DNA from: UBA1547 sp035399865
GTDB taxonomy: Bacteria; Patescibacteriota; Saccharimonadia; Saccharimonadales; Saccharimonadaceae
Assembly: GCA_035399865.1 (NCBI GenBank)
Contig: DAOPJW010000002.1
Span: 118,670 to 182,669, forward strand
Length of the DNA: 64,000 nucleotides
Reading direction: 5' to 3'
Below, piece by piece: positions 33,503 to 42,325 of the stretch (positions within the stretch are counted from its first letter, which is position 1; every line of letters starts with the position of its first letter). The notes beneath the pieces were generated by a model. The model was not told the DNA's origin, ran no database searches, and was given only the letters and a program-made list of their open reading frames with translations. Made by a program: the position numbers and the translations under genes.

Positions 33503-34549
33503 ATGCAAGATAGAAAAAAAGTTTATATCGGTATGAGCGGGGGTGTTGATTCTAGTTTAACAGCATCACTTTTAGTTGAAAAAGGTTACGATGTAACTGG
33601 CGTATATATGAAAAACTGGACTCAGGATTTGCCTGGTATGAAGTGTCCATGGGCCGATGATTTGGCTGATGCAAAACGAGTAGCTGTAAAATTAGGTATC
33701 GACTTTAAGGTATTTGATTTTGAAAATCAATACAAGCATAAAGTCGTTGATTATATGATTGAAGAGTATAAAAAAGGCCGAACTCCTAATCCTGACATTA
33801 TGTGTAATCAAGAGATAAAATTTAAGTTGTTTTTTGAAATTGCTTTTGAACAAGGTGCTGATTTAATCGCGACTGGTCATTATGCCAGAGTTATGGATAG
33901 TTTATTGTTACAAGCGGTCGATAAGAATAAGGATCAGACATATTTTTTGTATCGCGTAACAGGTGAGGCATTGGGGCGGACTTTATTTCCTATAGGTGAA
34001 TATACTAAAAAACAAGTTCGAGAAATGGCTTCGGAAAGAGGTTTAATTACTGCTAATAAAAAAGATTCGCAAGGGATATGTTTCGTTGGGCAAATTGGCA
34101 TTCGCGAGTTTCTCAGTCAATATGTCGACCTCAATTTAGGTGACATTATTGACAAGAACACTGGAAATATTATTGGACGACATGACGGTGCAATTTTTTA
34201 TACGCTTGGACAAAGGCATGGATTGGATATTGGAGGCGGTTTGCCATATTATGTTGTTGGCAAAGATATGGACAAAAACGAAGTATATGTTACTACTGAT
34301 TTGAATGATGATAATTTATGGAAAAACGAAATCATATTAAAAGACGTTCATTGGATAAATGAGAAGCCGATTGCTGGAAGATATCAGATTCGGGTTCGTC
34401 ATCGCTCACCATTAAATGAGGCTTCGTTAAATTTTGATGATGAAAAAGTAATTATAAAACCAGAAAATTCTGAACGTGCCATTGCTAAAGGACAATCAGT
34501 CGTTATCTATGATGGCGAAATCTGTTTAGGTGGTGGAGTTGTCGATTGA
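33503..34549 (+). CDS. mnmA: tRNA-specific 2-thiouridylase
   Basis: A 348-aa enzyme that 2-thiolates U34 of Lys, Glu and Gln tRNAs. It has the PP-loop GMSGGVDSSLTASLL, the first catalytic Cys in NPDIMCNQEIKF, the second in SQGICFVG, and the C-terminal beta-barrel with LGQRHGLDIGGGLPYYVV. It should accept sulfur from the desulfurase two genes upstream. Its substrate tRNA-Glu(UUC) is also in the window. Only 1 nt separates it from the DUF218 gene. Confidence 0.96.
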   Translation: MQDRKKVYIGMSGGVDSSLTASLLVEKGYDVTGVYMKNWTQDLPGMKCPWADDLADAKRVAVKLGIDFKVFDFENQYKHKVVDYMIEEYKKGRTPNPDIMCNQEIKFKLFFEIAFEQGADLIATGHYARVMDSLLLQAVDKNKDQTYFLYRVTGEALGRTLFPIGEYTKKQVREMASERGLITANKKDSQGICFVGQIGIREFLSQYVDLNLGDIIDKNTGNIIGRHDGAIFYTLGQRHGLDIGGGLPYYVVGKDMDKNEVYVTTDLNDDNLWKNEIILKDVHWINEKPIAGRYQIRVRHRSPLNEASLNFDDEKVIIKPENSERAIAKGQSVVIYDGEICLGGGVVD

Positions 34550-34627
34550 CATAATATATTTATAGTGATATAATATGAGTATGGATTATTGAGATAGTAC
34601 TCGGTTCTTTAAAATATATGAAAGGTT

Positions 34628-34972
34628 GTGAAAAATTTGCTGTTTACTTCATCAACTGACGAAACAAGATGTTTTTCTTTGTTGGGAATAAATATTATAA
34701 TTTTGTCAGAAAATTGGGAAATTTTAAAAGAATTTTCTCGGCTGAACTGCGTCAAGAAAGCACAAGAAATCGTATCTTATGCGATGGAAAGTGCAGAAGA
34801 AGATTTGGACAATATAAGAAATACTATATTTTCTTCTTCAAGAAGAAACATTGAATTTTTCTTCGAAATGAACAATGATTTATTCGAATTGGAACAACAG
34901 TTTTTGGCATTGATATCTATGGGTGATTTCAAAGGATTTTTACCTATAGATACTATACCTAACGAACTTTAA
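34628..34972 (+). CDS. Hypothetical 114-aa protein
   Basis: It starts at a GTG (MKNLLFTSSTDETRCF). The N-terminal half has a beta-strand character (LLGINIIILSENWEIL). The C-terminal half is helical and acidic (AMESAEEDLDNIRNTIF, FFFEMNNDLFELEQQFLALI). TATAAT at 34569-34574 gives a promoter, and AAAGG is close to the GTG. A clear terminator follows, which supports a monocistronic gene. No family recognised. Confidence 0.6.
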   Translation: MKNLLFTSSTDETRCFSLLGINIIILSENWEILKEFSRLNCVKKAQEIVSYAMESAEEDLDNIRNTIFSSSRRNIEFFFEMNNDLFELEQQFLALISMGDFKGFLPIDTIPNEL

Positions 34973-34990
34973 CTCTCTATCAATTAATCC

Positions 34991-35018
34991 TACCCCGTCA
35001 TAATGACGGGGTATTTTT
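34991..35018 (+). terminator. Intrinsic terminator
   Basis: TACCCCGTCA-TAA-TGACGGGGTA (34991-35013) is followed by a T6 run. Confidence 0.92.
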
Positions 35019-35055
35019 TAGCTAATTTATTTTTGTTTTGTTATAATCAACAGAT

Positions 35056-36960
35056 ATGGATGCTCAGCAAATTAGAAAAGAATATTTGAAATTTTTAAAA
35101 GAACGTGGACACGCGATTATTCCTCGTTCAAAATTGGTACCAGACAATGATCCGACAACATTGTTTACTGGAAGTGGTATGCAACCGTTATTGCCTTATT
35201 TGTTGGGAGAAAATCATCCAGAAGGTAGTAGAGTTGCTAATAGCCAAACTTGTATTAGGGCTCAAGATATTGAAGAAGTTGGAGACAATCGTCATACTAC
35301 TTTTTTTGAAATGCTCGGAAACTGGTCGTTCGGCGATTATTTTAAACGGGAACAACTTAATTGGTTCTGGGAATTTTTAACTGAGAAAATTGGTCTTGAT
35401 CCGAATAGAATATATGTAAGTTGTTATGGCGGTGACGATTCATTAGGGGTTCCGAAAGATATTGATAGTGCCACAATTTGGACGGAAATATTTGAAAAAG
35501 CTGGTCTGGATGCTGAGCAAATTGATCTCGGTAGCGTACAGAGGGGTGGGGAAGTCGGTGGCCAAGATGCCAGAATATCATTTTATAATGATAAAAATTG
35601 GTGGTGTCGTGCTGGTAGTGCTGTTGATATGCCAAATGGGGAACCAGGTGGTCCAGATAGTGAAGTATTCTATTTATTCCCATCGGTTGAACATAATAAA
35701 GAATATGGTGAACATTGTCATGTAAACTGCGACTGCGGACGTTTTATAGAACTTGGGAATTCGGTATTTATGGAATACGTCAAGACACAAAATGGTTTTG
35801 AAAAACTTCCAAAACATAATGTTGATTATGGTGGCGGTTTAGAAAGAATTTCAGCTTCAGTGTTAGATACACCTGATGTTTATAAAATCAGTCTTTTTTG
35901 GCCAATAATTGAAAAAATCGAAGTACTGAGTGGTAAAAAATATGATAGTTATACAAATTCTATGCGAGTCATAGCTGACCATTTGCGTGGTGCGACTTTC
36001 TTGGCGGTTGATGGTATCGTTCCAAGTAACAAAGAGCAGGGTTATGTTATGCGTCGTCTAATTCGTAGAGCGATACGTTTTGCGTTTGACTTAGGTATTG
36101 AGCAAAACTTTCTTCAAGAAATCGTTCCAGTTATCTCTGGGCTTTATGAAAATGACTATCCAGAAGTCGCAAAAGCTCGAGAGCAGGTGATTGAAATTTT
36201 GACTCGCGAAGAAAAATTGTTTAGAAAAACTTTACAGCGTGGCCTAAGAGAACTTAATAAATATAAGAATGGCTTAACTGGTACGGATTTGTTTTTGTTG
36301 TATGATACTTTTGGATTTCCTATTGAATTATCGACCGAAGAAGCTTTTAAACAAGATATTAAACTCTCAGACAATTGGCAGAAAGAATTTGAATTTAAAA
36401 TGAATGAACAACGAGAACGTAGTAAGACTGCATCAAAAGGTGTATTTAAAGGTGGTTTGGGCGGACAGACTGATATTCATAAAAAATATCATACAGTTGC
36501 ACACTTAATGGGGCAGGCTCTTAGAATAGTCTTGGGTGAGGAAGTAGCACAACGAGGTAGTAATATCACTGAAGAGCGGTTGCGTTTTGATTTTTCATAT
36601 CCAGAAAAAGTATCTCCAGAAAAACTAAAACAAATAGAAGATATCGTCAACGAGCAAATAGAAAAGGATTTGAAAGTAATTTGCACGGAATATACGCTAG
36701 AAGAGGCTCGTGCTATTGGTGCATATGGTGAGTTTGGTGATAAATATGGTGAGAAAGTTAAAGTATATTCGATTAAGGCCGAAGGCCAAGATAAGCCTTT
36801 CAGTATAGAAATTTGTGGTGGTCCGCACGTTGAACATACTGGTCAAATTGCAGAAAGTGAATTCGATTCTAGCGACTCATCGCAAAAGAAAAAATTCAAG
36901 ATTACAAAAGAAGAATCTTCATCTGCTGGTGTCCGACGTATTAAAGCTATTTTAGTTTAA
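35056..36960 (+). CDS. alaS: Alanyl-tRNA synthetase, short form
   Basis: A 634-aa class II synthetase. The catalytic core has LFTGSGMQPLLPYL, RAQDIEEVGDNRHTTFFEML (motif 2 region) and DYGGGLERI. The editing domain has HTVAHLMGQAL and CGGPHVEHTGQI, the HxxxH..CxxxH zinc site. The protein ends just after the editing domain (EESSSAGVRRIKAILV) and lacks the roughly 200-residue C-Ala region of typical AlaRS. TATAAT at 35042-35047 is 8 nt before the ATG with no SD (leaderless). Confidence 0.95.
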   Translation: MDAQQIRKEYLKFLKERGHAIIPRSKLVPDNDPTTLFTGSGMQPLLPYLLGENHPEGSRVANSQTCIRAQDIEEVGDNRHTTFFEMLGNWSFGDYFKREQLNWFWEFLTEKIGLDPNRIYVSCYGGDDSLGVPKDIDSATIWTEIFEKAGLDAEQIDLGSVQRGGEVGGQDARISFYNDKNWWCRAGSAVDMPNGEPGGPDSEVFYLFPSVEHNKEYGEHCHVNCDCGRFIELGNSVFMEYVKTQNGFEKLPKHNVDYGGGLERISASVLDTPDVYKISLFWPIIEKIEVLSGKKYDSYTNSMRVIADHLRGATFLAVDGIVPSNKEQGYVMRRLIRRAIRFAFDLGIEQNFLQEIVPVISGLYENDYPEVAKAREQVIEILTREEKLFRKTLQRGLRELNKYKNGLTGTDLFLLYDTFGFPIELSTEEAFKQDIKLSDNWQKEFEFKMNEQRERSKTASKGVFKGGLGGQTDIHKKYHTVAHLMGQALRIVLGEEVAQRGSNITEERLRFDFSYPEKVSPEKLKQIEDIVNEQIEKDLKVICTEYTLEEARAIGAYGEFGDKYGEKVKVYSIKAEGQDKPFSIEICGGPHVEHTGQIAESEFDSSDSSQKKKFKITKEESSSAGVRRIKAILV

Positions 36961-36997
36961 AAACTATTATAAAAATAGAAAAAAACACAAATTATGA

Positions 36998-37090
36998 TAT
37001 AATAATTATATCCCCAATGGATCGACGATGCGCAAGTTCCTAAAAAGGAGTTCGTCGTTTCGCTGCCCGCACCTTTACAAGGAGGTGTAT
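36998..37090 (+). promoter_or_regulatory. Promoter and structured leader of the SLT transglycosylase gene
   Basis: TATAAT (36998-37003) starts a leader of about 80 nt. It can form a stem CGACGA..TCGTCG closing over TCCT-AAAA-AGGA (about 37022-37060). A second hairpin, CACCT..AGGTG (about 37070-37087), pairs with the GGAGG ribosome site at 37081-37085. A hairpin over the SD suggests translational control. Confidence 0.5.
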
Positions 37091-37699
37091 ATTATCGAGA
37101 AAAGAAAGACTCTAGCTCTGTTTGGACTGCTAATTTATTGTCTAGTTATTGTGTCAATAATCACAGTAACGAAAACTGACAGTATTTATTTTTCCAAACA
37201 GAACAGTGATGATGTGAAGATATCATTAAAGCCTTCATACATTACTGTGAAAAAAGTCTCAAATTCCTCTGTAATAGAAAACAGCGAAGAGGAAATATTA
37301 CCAAATATTACAGTAGAACAGGAAGAAAAAGTTGCCTCAGAACGCACCGCCGGTATTCTTGTCAGTAGAAATAAAAGCAATGACAGGATAATACCAAAGG
37401 TAACAGGCTCTGACACCGTAATTTCGATAATTCGTGAAGTTGCGGTATCTGCAGGTTGTACGGAGCAGGAGACAGAAATGCTATTATTTATAGCTTCTAA
37501 AGAATCAAGTCTTCGTCCTGATGCGGTCAACTTAGGCGGGCAATGTATTGGCCTGTTCCAGTTAGATTCAAACAAGGGTTCAAGAGCCCAGAGAATCGAC
37601 CCATACTGGAATACTACCAAAGCAATTAGCTATATGAGGGAACGTTATGGTAGCATCAGTGATGCCTATTCGTTCCGATTAGCTAATAATTGGTACTAA
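37091..37699 (+). CDS. Secreted SLT-type lytic transglycosylase
   Basis: The C-terminal about 90 residues form an SLT fold: EMLLFIASKESSLRPDAVN with the catalytic Glu, GGQCIGLFQLDSNKG, and the closing ISYMRERYGSISDAYSF..NNWY. An N-terminal TM/signal (TLALFGLLIYCLVIVSIITV) is followed by a disordered linker. Start choice: an ATG at 37028 has no SD. A strong AAGGAGG at 37079-37085 is in frame and followed after 5 nt by ATT (37091), giving IEKRKTLALFG, a good signal peptide. No ATG, GTG or TTG is suitably spaced, so an AUU start is preferred. The enzyme should cleave MurNAc-GlcNAc bonds outside the cell. Confidence 0.8.
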   Translation: MIEKRKTLALFGLLIYCLVIVSIITVTKTDSIYFSKQNSDDVKISLKPSYITVKKVSNSSVIENSEEEILPNITVEQEEKVASERTAGILVSRNKSNDRIIPKVTGSDTVISIIREVAVSAGCTEQETEMLLFIASKESSLRPDAVNLGGQCIGLFQLDSNKGSRAQRIDPYWNTTKAISYMRERYGSISDAYSFRLANNWY

Positions 37700-37728
37700 C
37701 AGCCAAGCCGATATTCGATGGGGATATA

Positions 37729-37763
37729 AAGGATCGTTACTTGCAGACGATCCTTCTTTTTTT
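37729..37763 (+). terminator. Intrinsic terminator of the SLT gene
   Basis: AAGGATCGT (37729-37737) pairs with ACGATCCTT (37747-37755), followed by CTTTTTTTG. Confidence 0.9.
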
Positions 37764-37821
37764 GATTTGTCTATTTTACAAAATTACTGGGAGACCAGCT
37801 TTGATTGTTATATAATAGTTT

Positions 37822-39093
37822 ATGTTTATGGTATTCAATAAATTAAAAAAGATAAAAAAAGAACATTCAGACGATGATTATATCGTCGCACTTGATATTG
37901 GTACTGAGTATGTCAAAGCTTTAATTGCAAAAATTAATGACGATAAGCTGGAAATTATCGGTATGGGGCGATCCCATCAAGAACTCGGAGATATGTATTT
38001 GGGTGCGATTGCTGATATTTCTGGAGTTGTTCGTAATTGTGAAGAAGCTTTGTCTCAAGCCGAAGAACAAGCTGGTTTACAGGCTAGACGGGTTGTTATT
38101 GGTATTGCAGGAGAACTTGTTAAAGGCGTAACTAATACAATCCGTTATCGTCGTCCACAACCTGAACGACCTCTTGATGTTTCTGAAATGCAATTTATTA
38201 TTGAAAAAGTCCAAGAGCGTGCTCAAAGTAAGGCACAAAAACAGATTGGAATTGAAACAGGGAATGCTGATGTTGAAGTGAAACTTGTTAACAGTGCTTT
38301 GGTGAGCATTCATATTGATGGCTATAAAGTTAGTAATCCGATAGGCTTTCAAGGTCATGATGTGGCTGTTCAGATATATACAGCGTTTGCACCAATGGTT
38401 CATATCGGTGCCTTAGAACGTGTTGCCGAAGAATTATCTCTCGAACTCTTAGCTGTTGCAGCTGAACCTTTTGCCGTTAGTCGGAGTGTGCTAGGAACAG
38501 ATGCGAATAGTAATTTTACAGCTATCTTAATCGATGTCGGTGGTGGTACGACTGATATTGCTGTCGTAAATGATGGTGGCGTTGAAGGAACAAAAATGTT
38601 CGGAATTGGTGGGCGTAGTTTTACGAGAACGATTGCTAGTGATTTAGATATTTCGTATGAATCTGCAGAAAAACTAAAGATAAATATTGAAAATGATCAA
38701 ATCAAGCCGACTGTGGCCAAGGACGTTAATGAGGCTATTGAAAAAACTATGGAAGTATGGATTTCAGGAGTTGAATTGGCATTAAGCGAATTTGATTCGG
38801 CCGATCATTTACCTAACAGGATATTATTATGTGGTGGTGGTGCTAGCCTTACGAAACTCGTAGATGCTCTCAAAAGACAGAATTGGCACAAAGATTTACC
38901 GTTTACTAAAAAACCGACAGTCCATTATATAAATCCTTCTGATGTGGTTAATATTTCTGATTCTACTGATAGTGTTAAAGACCATACTTTTATTACTGCG
39001 ATGGGTCTTCTGAGGGTTGGTTATGATACATTGATTGGTAATAGCGAAAGCGACTCAATAAAAGAGAAACTAAATCGGATTTTAAGAGTATGA
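37822..39093 (+). CDS. FtsA-like actin-fold ATPase
   Basis: A 423-aa protein of the FtsA/PilM superfamily: phosphate-1 loop VALDIGTEYVKALIAKI, SHS2-like insertion (about 90-195), phosphate-2 IDVGGGTTDIAVV, and adenosine motif ILLCGGGASLTKLVDAL. It lacks the C-terminal amphipathic membrane helix usual in FtsA. The downstream partner has a TM helix and overlaps it by 4 bases, so the pair may replace a membrane-bound FtsA or act like PilM with a pilus assembly partner. TATAAT at 37811-37816 is 5 nt from the first ATG (leaderless); a second ATG is at 37828. Confidence 0.88.
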   Translation: MFMVFNKLKKIKKEHSDDDYIVALDIGTEYVKALIAKINDDKLEIIGMGRSHQELGDMYLGAIADISGVVRNCEEALSQAEEQAGLQARRVVIGIAGELVKGVTNTIRYRRPQPERPLDVSEMQFIIEKVQERAQSKAQKQIGIETGNADVEVKLVNSALVSIHIDGYKVSNPIGFQGHDVAVQIYTAFAPMVHIGALERVAEELSLELLAVAAEPFAVSRSVLGTDANSNFTAILIDVGGGTTDIAVVNDGGVEGTKMFGIGGRSFTRTIASDLDISYESAEKLKINIENDQIKPTVAKDVNEAIEKTMEVWISGVELALSEFDSADHLPNRILLCGGGASLTKLVDALKRQNWHKDLPFTKKPTVHYINPSDVVNISDSTDSVKDHTFITAMGLLRVGYDTLIGNSESDSIKEKLNRILRV

Positions 39094-40736
39094 AAAAAGA
39101 TGTAATTTATATTGATACAGAAGACGACATAACGGCTATCATTGGAAAAATCAAAGAAAGTCGTGAAAAGATTGTTGCTATTGTGCCACCAAAACGCATT
39201 GGTGTTCTTCAAAGTGCTGTAAATTTACGATTATTAGCTCGTATGGCCGAAAATGGTGGCAAACGTCTTGTTATTATTACCAATAATAAGGCCTTGACAG
39301 CTTTAGCTTCTATGTCACAAATTCATATTGCCAAAAATTTACAATCTAAACCCGAAGTCGCAGAAATTCCTGCTCTAGAAATTGATGATGGTGAAGATAT
39401 TATTGACGGTATTAAATTACCTGTTGAAGATTTAGTAAAAGCGTCAGGTGAAAAAACTGAAGTTAAATTCAAGAAAAACGAAGAAAAAGAAATCGACGAA
39501 ACGATTGAAACGATTAATGTTGAAGATGAGACCGTTACGGAACCCAAAGATAATCCGAAATCTGAGTCAAAAAACAAAGTTAAAGTACCTAATTTTACAC
39601 AATTTCGCAAAAAATTCTTTTTGGGAGCTGTGGCTTTTGTTATTTTTGTCATTTTCTTGATATGGGCTAATACTGTCGCACCTTCTGCAAAAATTATCAT
39701 AACTGCCAAAACTGAAAAAACACCTGTTAGTATGTCATTAAATCTTGTCGGTTCATCTGCAACCGATACGACTAAAAGCACTGTCCAATCTATTACGAAA
39801 GAGATAAAAAAATCTGTAAGTATTGATTTTGTAGCAACTGGCAGTAAAGAAGTTGGCGAAAAAGCTACTGGAACGCTTACTCTAAGTAATTCACACGGCG
39901 ATCCGATAAATGTTCCAGTAGGCTCGACATTCAAGAAAGGCGATTTCAATTTCTTGACCGTCGCAAGTGTCGATGTTCCGGGAGCAGGTGTAGATCACGG
40001 AGAAGTTGTCAGTGGTCAGATAAATATTGGGATTGTAGCCGAAGAAGTCGGATCAAAATACAATCTGTCAGAGGGTAGTTATATATCTTATATTGATGAT
40101 ATTTCGGCTTACGGTTCTGCTACTAATGGTGGAGAAAGTCATACTGCAACAGTCGTAACTCAAGAAGATATTGACAAAGCAAACCAAGCTTTACAAGCTC
40201 TTTCGACAAAAACCTATAAGGACCAACTAGCTAAACAGTTTAGTAATGGTGAATTTGTCGTTAGTGATAGTTTTACAGTAGATCGAGCAGTTCCCGTATC
40301 GGCACCTGAACTTGATAAAGAGGTGATAACAGGTAGTAAAGCAAAATTATCTTCAGAAACAACCTTTAAATTGACTGCTATTGCAAAATCCGAAATAGAG
40401 ACATACTTAAAATTAGCAATTAATAAACAAATAGATAATTCAAAATTGCAACGTATTTATGATAATGGATCGGATACGGTAAAATTCTCTGGATATTTCG
40501 TAAGTGATCAAACTGCGATTGTAAACCTGACAGCAACTGGAAAAATCGGTCCAAATATAGATGAAACTTCAATCAAAAAACAAGCAGTTGATAAGCGTTA
40601 CGGTGATGTCCAGTCTACTTTAGAAAGAATCGAAGGAGTTAGTGATGTTGATATTAAGTTTTCATATTTTTGGGTAACTAAGGTCCCGAAAGATTTAAAT
40701 AAAATTGATATCGAGTTTACTGTAAAAAATGACTAA
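39090..40736 (+). CDS. Membrane partner of the FtsA-like protein (baseplate-J-like annotated family)
   Basis: A 548-aa protein. Residues 1-110 form a small cytosolic alpha/beta domain (IGKIKESREKIVAIVPPK, RLVIITNNKALTALA). Next come an acidic/basic linker, one TM helix (FLGAVAFVIFVIFLIWANTV, about 175-195), and a large extracellular beta-rich region with GEKATGTLTLSNSHGDPINV and NVPVGSTF. Database entries for similar CPR proteins often read 'baseplate J/gp47', to my recollection. It overlaps the FtsA-like gene by ATGA and runs into ruvX with an 8-nt overlap. It probably spans the membrane as an envelope assembly factor. Confidence 0.78.
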   Translation: MKKDVIYIDTEDDITAIIGKIKESREKIVAIVPPKRIGVLQSAVNLRLLARMAENGGKRLVIITNNKALTALASMSQIHIAKNLQSKPEVAEIPALEIDDGEDIIDGIKLPVEDLVKASGEKTEVKFKKNEEKEIDETIETINVEDETVTEPKDNPKSESKNKVKVPNFTQFRKKFFLGAVAFVIFVIFLIWANTVAPSAKIIITAKTEKTPVSMSLNLVGSSATDTTKSTVQSITKEIKKSVSIDFVATGSKEVGEKATGTLTLSNSHGDPINVPVGSTFKKGDFNFLTVASVDVPGAGVDHGEVVSGQINIGIVAEEVGSKYNLSEGSYISYIDDISAYGSATNGGESHTATVVTQEDIDKANQALQALSTKTYKDQLAKQFSNGEFVVSDSFTVDRAVPVSAPELDKEVITGSKAKLSSETTFKLTAIAKSEIETYLKLAINKQIDNSKLQRIYDNGSDTVKFSGYFVSDQTAIVNLTATGKIGPNIDETSIKKQAVDKRYGDVQSTLERIEGVSDVDIKFSYFWVTKVPKDLNKIDIEFTVKND

Positions 40737-41139
40737 TAAAATTAATCTGGTTTGTTTGGATGTGGGAGAAAAACGGATTGGCGTTGCCGTTGGCGATTCG
40801 GATGTACGTATAGCGGTGCCTTACGATACTATCGAAGTTGACGGTAATGAGTTGGAGGCTATCGCTGAAATTATCGTAAGAGAAAATGCCGAAATAGTTG
40901 TCATTGGTTATCCCAGAAATCAAGCTGGTGAACCGACTGCTCAGACTAAGTATGTTGAAGAATTCGCTTCAGAACTTTCTGAAATGGAGCAAAAAGTTGT
41001 TTTTCAAGACGAGTCTCTTACTAGTGTTATTGCTGAAAAACGATTGGAAAGTTTCAAAAAACCTTACAAAAAGTCAGACATCGATTCCCAAGCAGCATCA
41101 ATAATCTTACAAGATTATATCGAGGCCAATTATGCTTGA
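40729..41139 (+). CDS. ruvX: YqgF/RuvX Holliday-junction-resolvase-like nuclease
   Basis: A 136-aa RNase H-fold protein with the first acidic motif CLDVGEKRIGVAVGD, VVIGYPRNQAGEPTAQT, FQDESLTSVIAEKRL (second acidic motif) and the closing DSQAASIILQDYIE. The family matures 16S/pre-rRNA ends and may resolve junctions. It overlaps the upstream gene by 8 nt and mltG by 8 nt, the same ruvX-mltG order seen in many Gram-positive genomes. Confidence 0.94.
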   Translation: MTNKINLVCLDVGEKRIGVAVGDSDVRIAVPYDTIEVDGNELEAIAEIIVRENAEIVVIGYPRNQAGEPTAQTKYVEEFASELSEMEQKVVFQDESLTSVIAEKRLESFKKPYKKSDIDSQAASIILQDYIEANYA

Positions 41140-42295
41140 AGAAGAAAAGAATATAAAAAATGAAAATAATTCGGAAAATGAAAATACCACTACTTTTCAG
41201 CCGATCGAGGGACAACCAAGTGGTTTAGAAAAAGCGACTAAAAAAACTAAAAAAAAGATAATAATATGTTTATTACTCGCAATTTTATCAATTTTAGTTA
41301 TTCTTTTAATTGTAGGAATTGTCTGGTTTAATATTCAACTTAAACCCTATTCTAGTGGTATTAGCGAAGCAAAAACTGTGAAGATTGTCGCTGGTAGTAC
41401 GAGCAGTCAGATAGGCAAAGAGCTTGAAAAGCAATCTATCATCAAAAATGCCTTGGCTTTTGATATTTACACTCGTTTGAATAACAAAAATAACCTCTTG
41501 AAAGCTGGGACGTATCGCCTGTCTCCATCTGAAAGTACACCACAGATTATAAAGCATCTAACAGAGAGTTCATCGCTGGATACGTTTAATATTACTTTTT
41601 ATAATGGGGCAACACTTGTTGATAAAACGGACAGAAAAAACAAGTACGATGTCACTACCGTATTTAAAAAAGTTGGGTATACTGAAAAAGAAATAAATGA
41701 GGCACTAACAGCTGAATATAACGGACTTTTATTTGCGGGTAAACCATCGACAGCTGATATTGAAGGCTATGTCTATGGTGAAACGTATGAATTTAATACA
41801 GGTGTTTCAGTCAGAGATATCTTACAAAAAACTTTTGATGAATTTTATAAAATAGTAGATAAAAATAAGTTGATTGAAGGTTTTGCTAAACATGATTTAA
41901 ATTTGTATCAAGGCATAACTTTAGCTTCGATAGTTCAACGAGAGTCGTCTAACCCCGAAGATCAAAAAAAAGTGGCCCAAGTCTTTCTTTCTAGGTTGAA
42001 AATTGGAATGAGTTTAGGCTCGGATGTTACTTATCAGTATATTGCTGACAAAACTGGCGTACCTCGCGATCCGAACTTGGATTCACCGTATAATACGAGA
42101 AAATACGCGGGGTTACCACCAGGACCGATATCATCTCCTGGGTTGACGGCACTATTAGCTGTAGCTAATCCAGATAATACCGATTATTTATTTTTCGTGG
42201 CTGGCGATGACGGAATAACGCGTTTTGCACGTACGGAAGCAGAGCATAACACAAATGTTGCAAATTACTGCAAAATATTGTGTTCTACTTTTTAA
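41132..42295 (+). CDS. mltG: Endolytic peptidoglycan transglycosylase
   Basis: A 387-aa protein. It has a cytosolic acidic N-terminus, one TM helix (about 47-72, IIICLLLAILSILVILLIVG) and an extracellular YceG-like domain. The catalytic Glu lies in ASIVQRESSNPEDQKKVAQV, and SDVTYQYI, DSPYNTRKYAGLPPGPISSPG and AVANPDNTDYLFFVAGDDG are conserved. It cuts nascent glycan strands and sets their length. It closes the FtsA-like/partner/ruvX/mltG operon. Confidence 0.95.
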   Translation: MLEEEKNIKNENNSENENTTTFQPIEGQPSGLEKATKKTKKKIIICLLLAILSILVILLIVGIVWFNIQLKPYSSGISEAKTVKIVAGSTSSQIGKELEKQSIIKNALAFDIYTRLNNKNNLLKAGTYRLSPSESTPQIIKHLTESSSLDTFNITFYNGATLVDKTDRKNKYDVTTVFKKVGYTEKEINEALTAEYNGLLFAGKPSTADIEGYVYGETYEFNTGVSVRDILQKTFDEFYKIVDKNKLIEGFAKHDLNLYQGITLASIVQRESSNPEDQKKVAQVFLSRLKIGMSLGSDVTYQYIADKTGVPRDPNLDSPYNTRKYAGLPPGPISSPGLTALLAVANPDNTDYLFFVAGDDGITRFARTEAEHNTNVANYCKILCSTF

Positions 42296-42296
42296 A

Positions 42297-42325
42297 TTGA
42301 CTTGTAAAACGAATATTGATAAAAT
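42297..42325 (+). promoter_or_regulatory. Promoter of the LysM-CHAP hydrolase gene
   Basis: TTGACT (42297-42302) and TAAAAT (42320-42325) are exactly 17 nt apart, directly after the mltG stop. Confidence 0.75.

Noticed and set aside
35357..35683. 108-aa minus-strand ORF
   Set aside because: Antisense to the alaS catalytic core; His/Tyr-rich composition typical of a shadow frame.
37186..37620. 144-aa minus-strand ORF
   Set aside because: Antisense to the SLT transglycosylase whose catalytic motifs are clear.
39323..39949. 208-aa ORF on the minus strand
   Set aside because: Lies entirely antisense to the well-supported FtsA-partner gene, with low-complexity composition and no ribosome site. 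It is a shadow.
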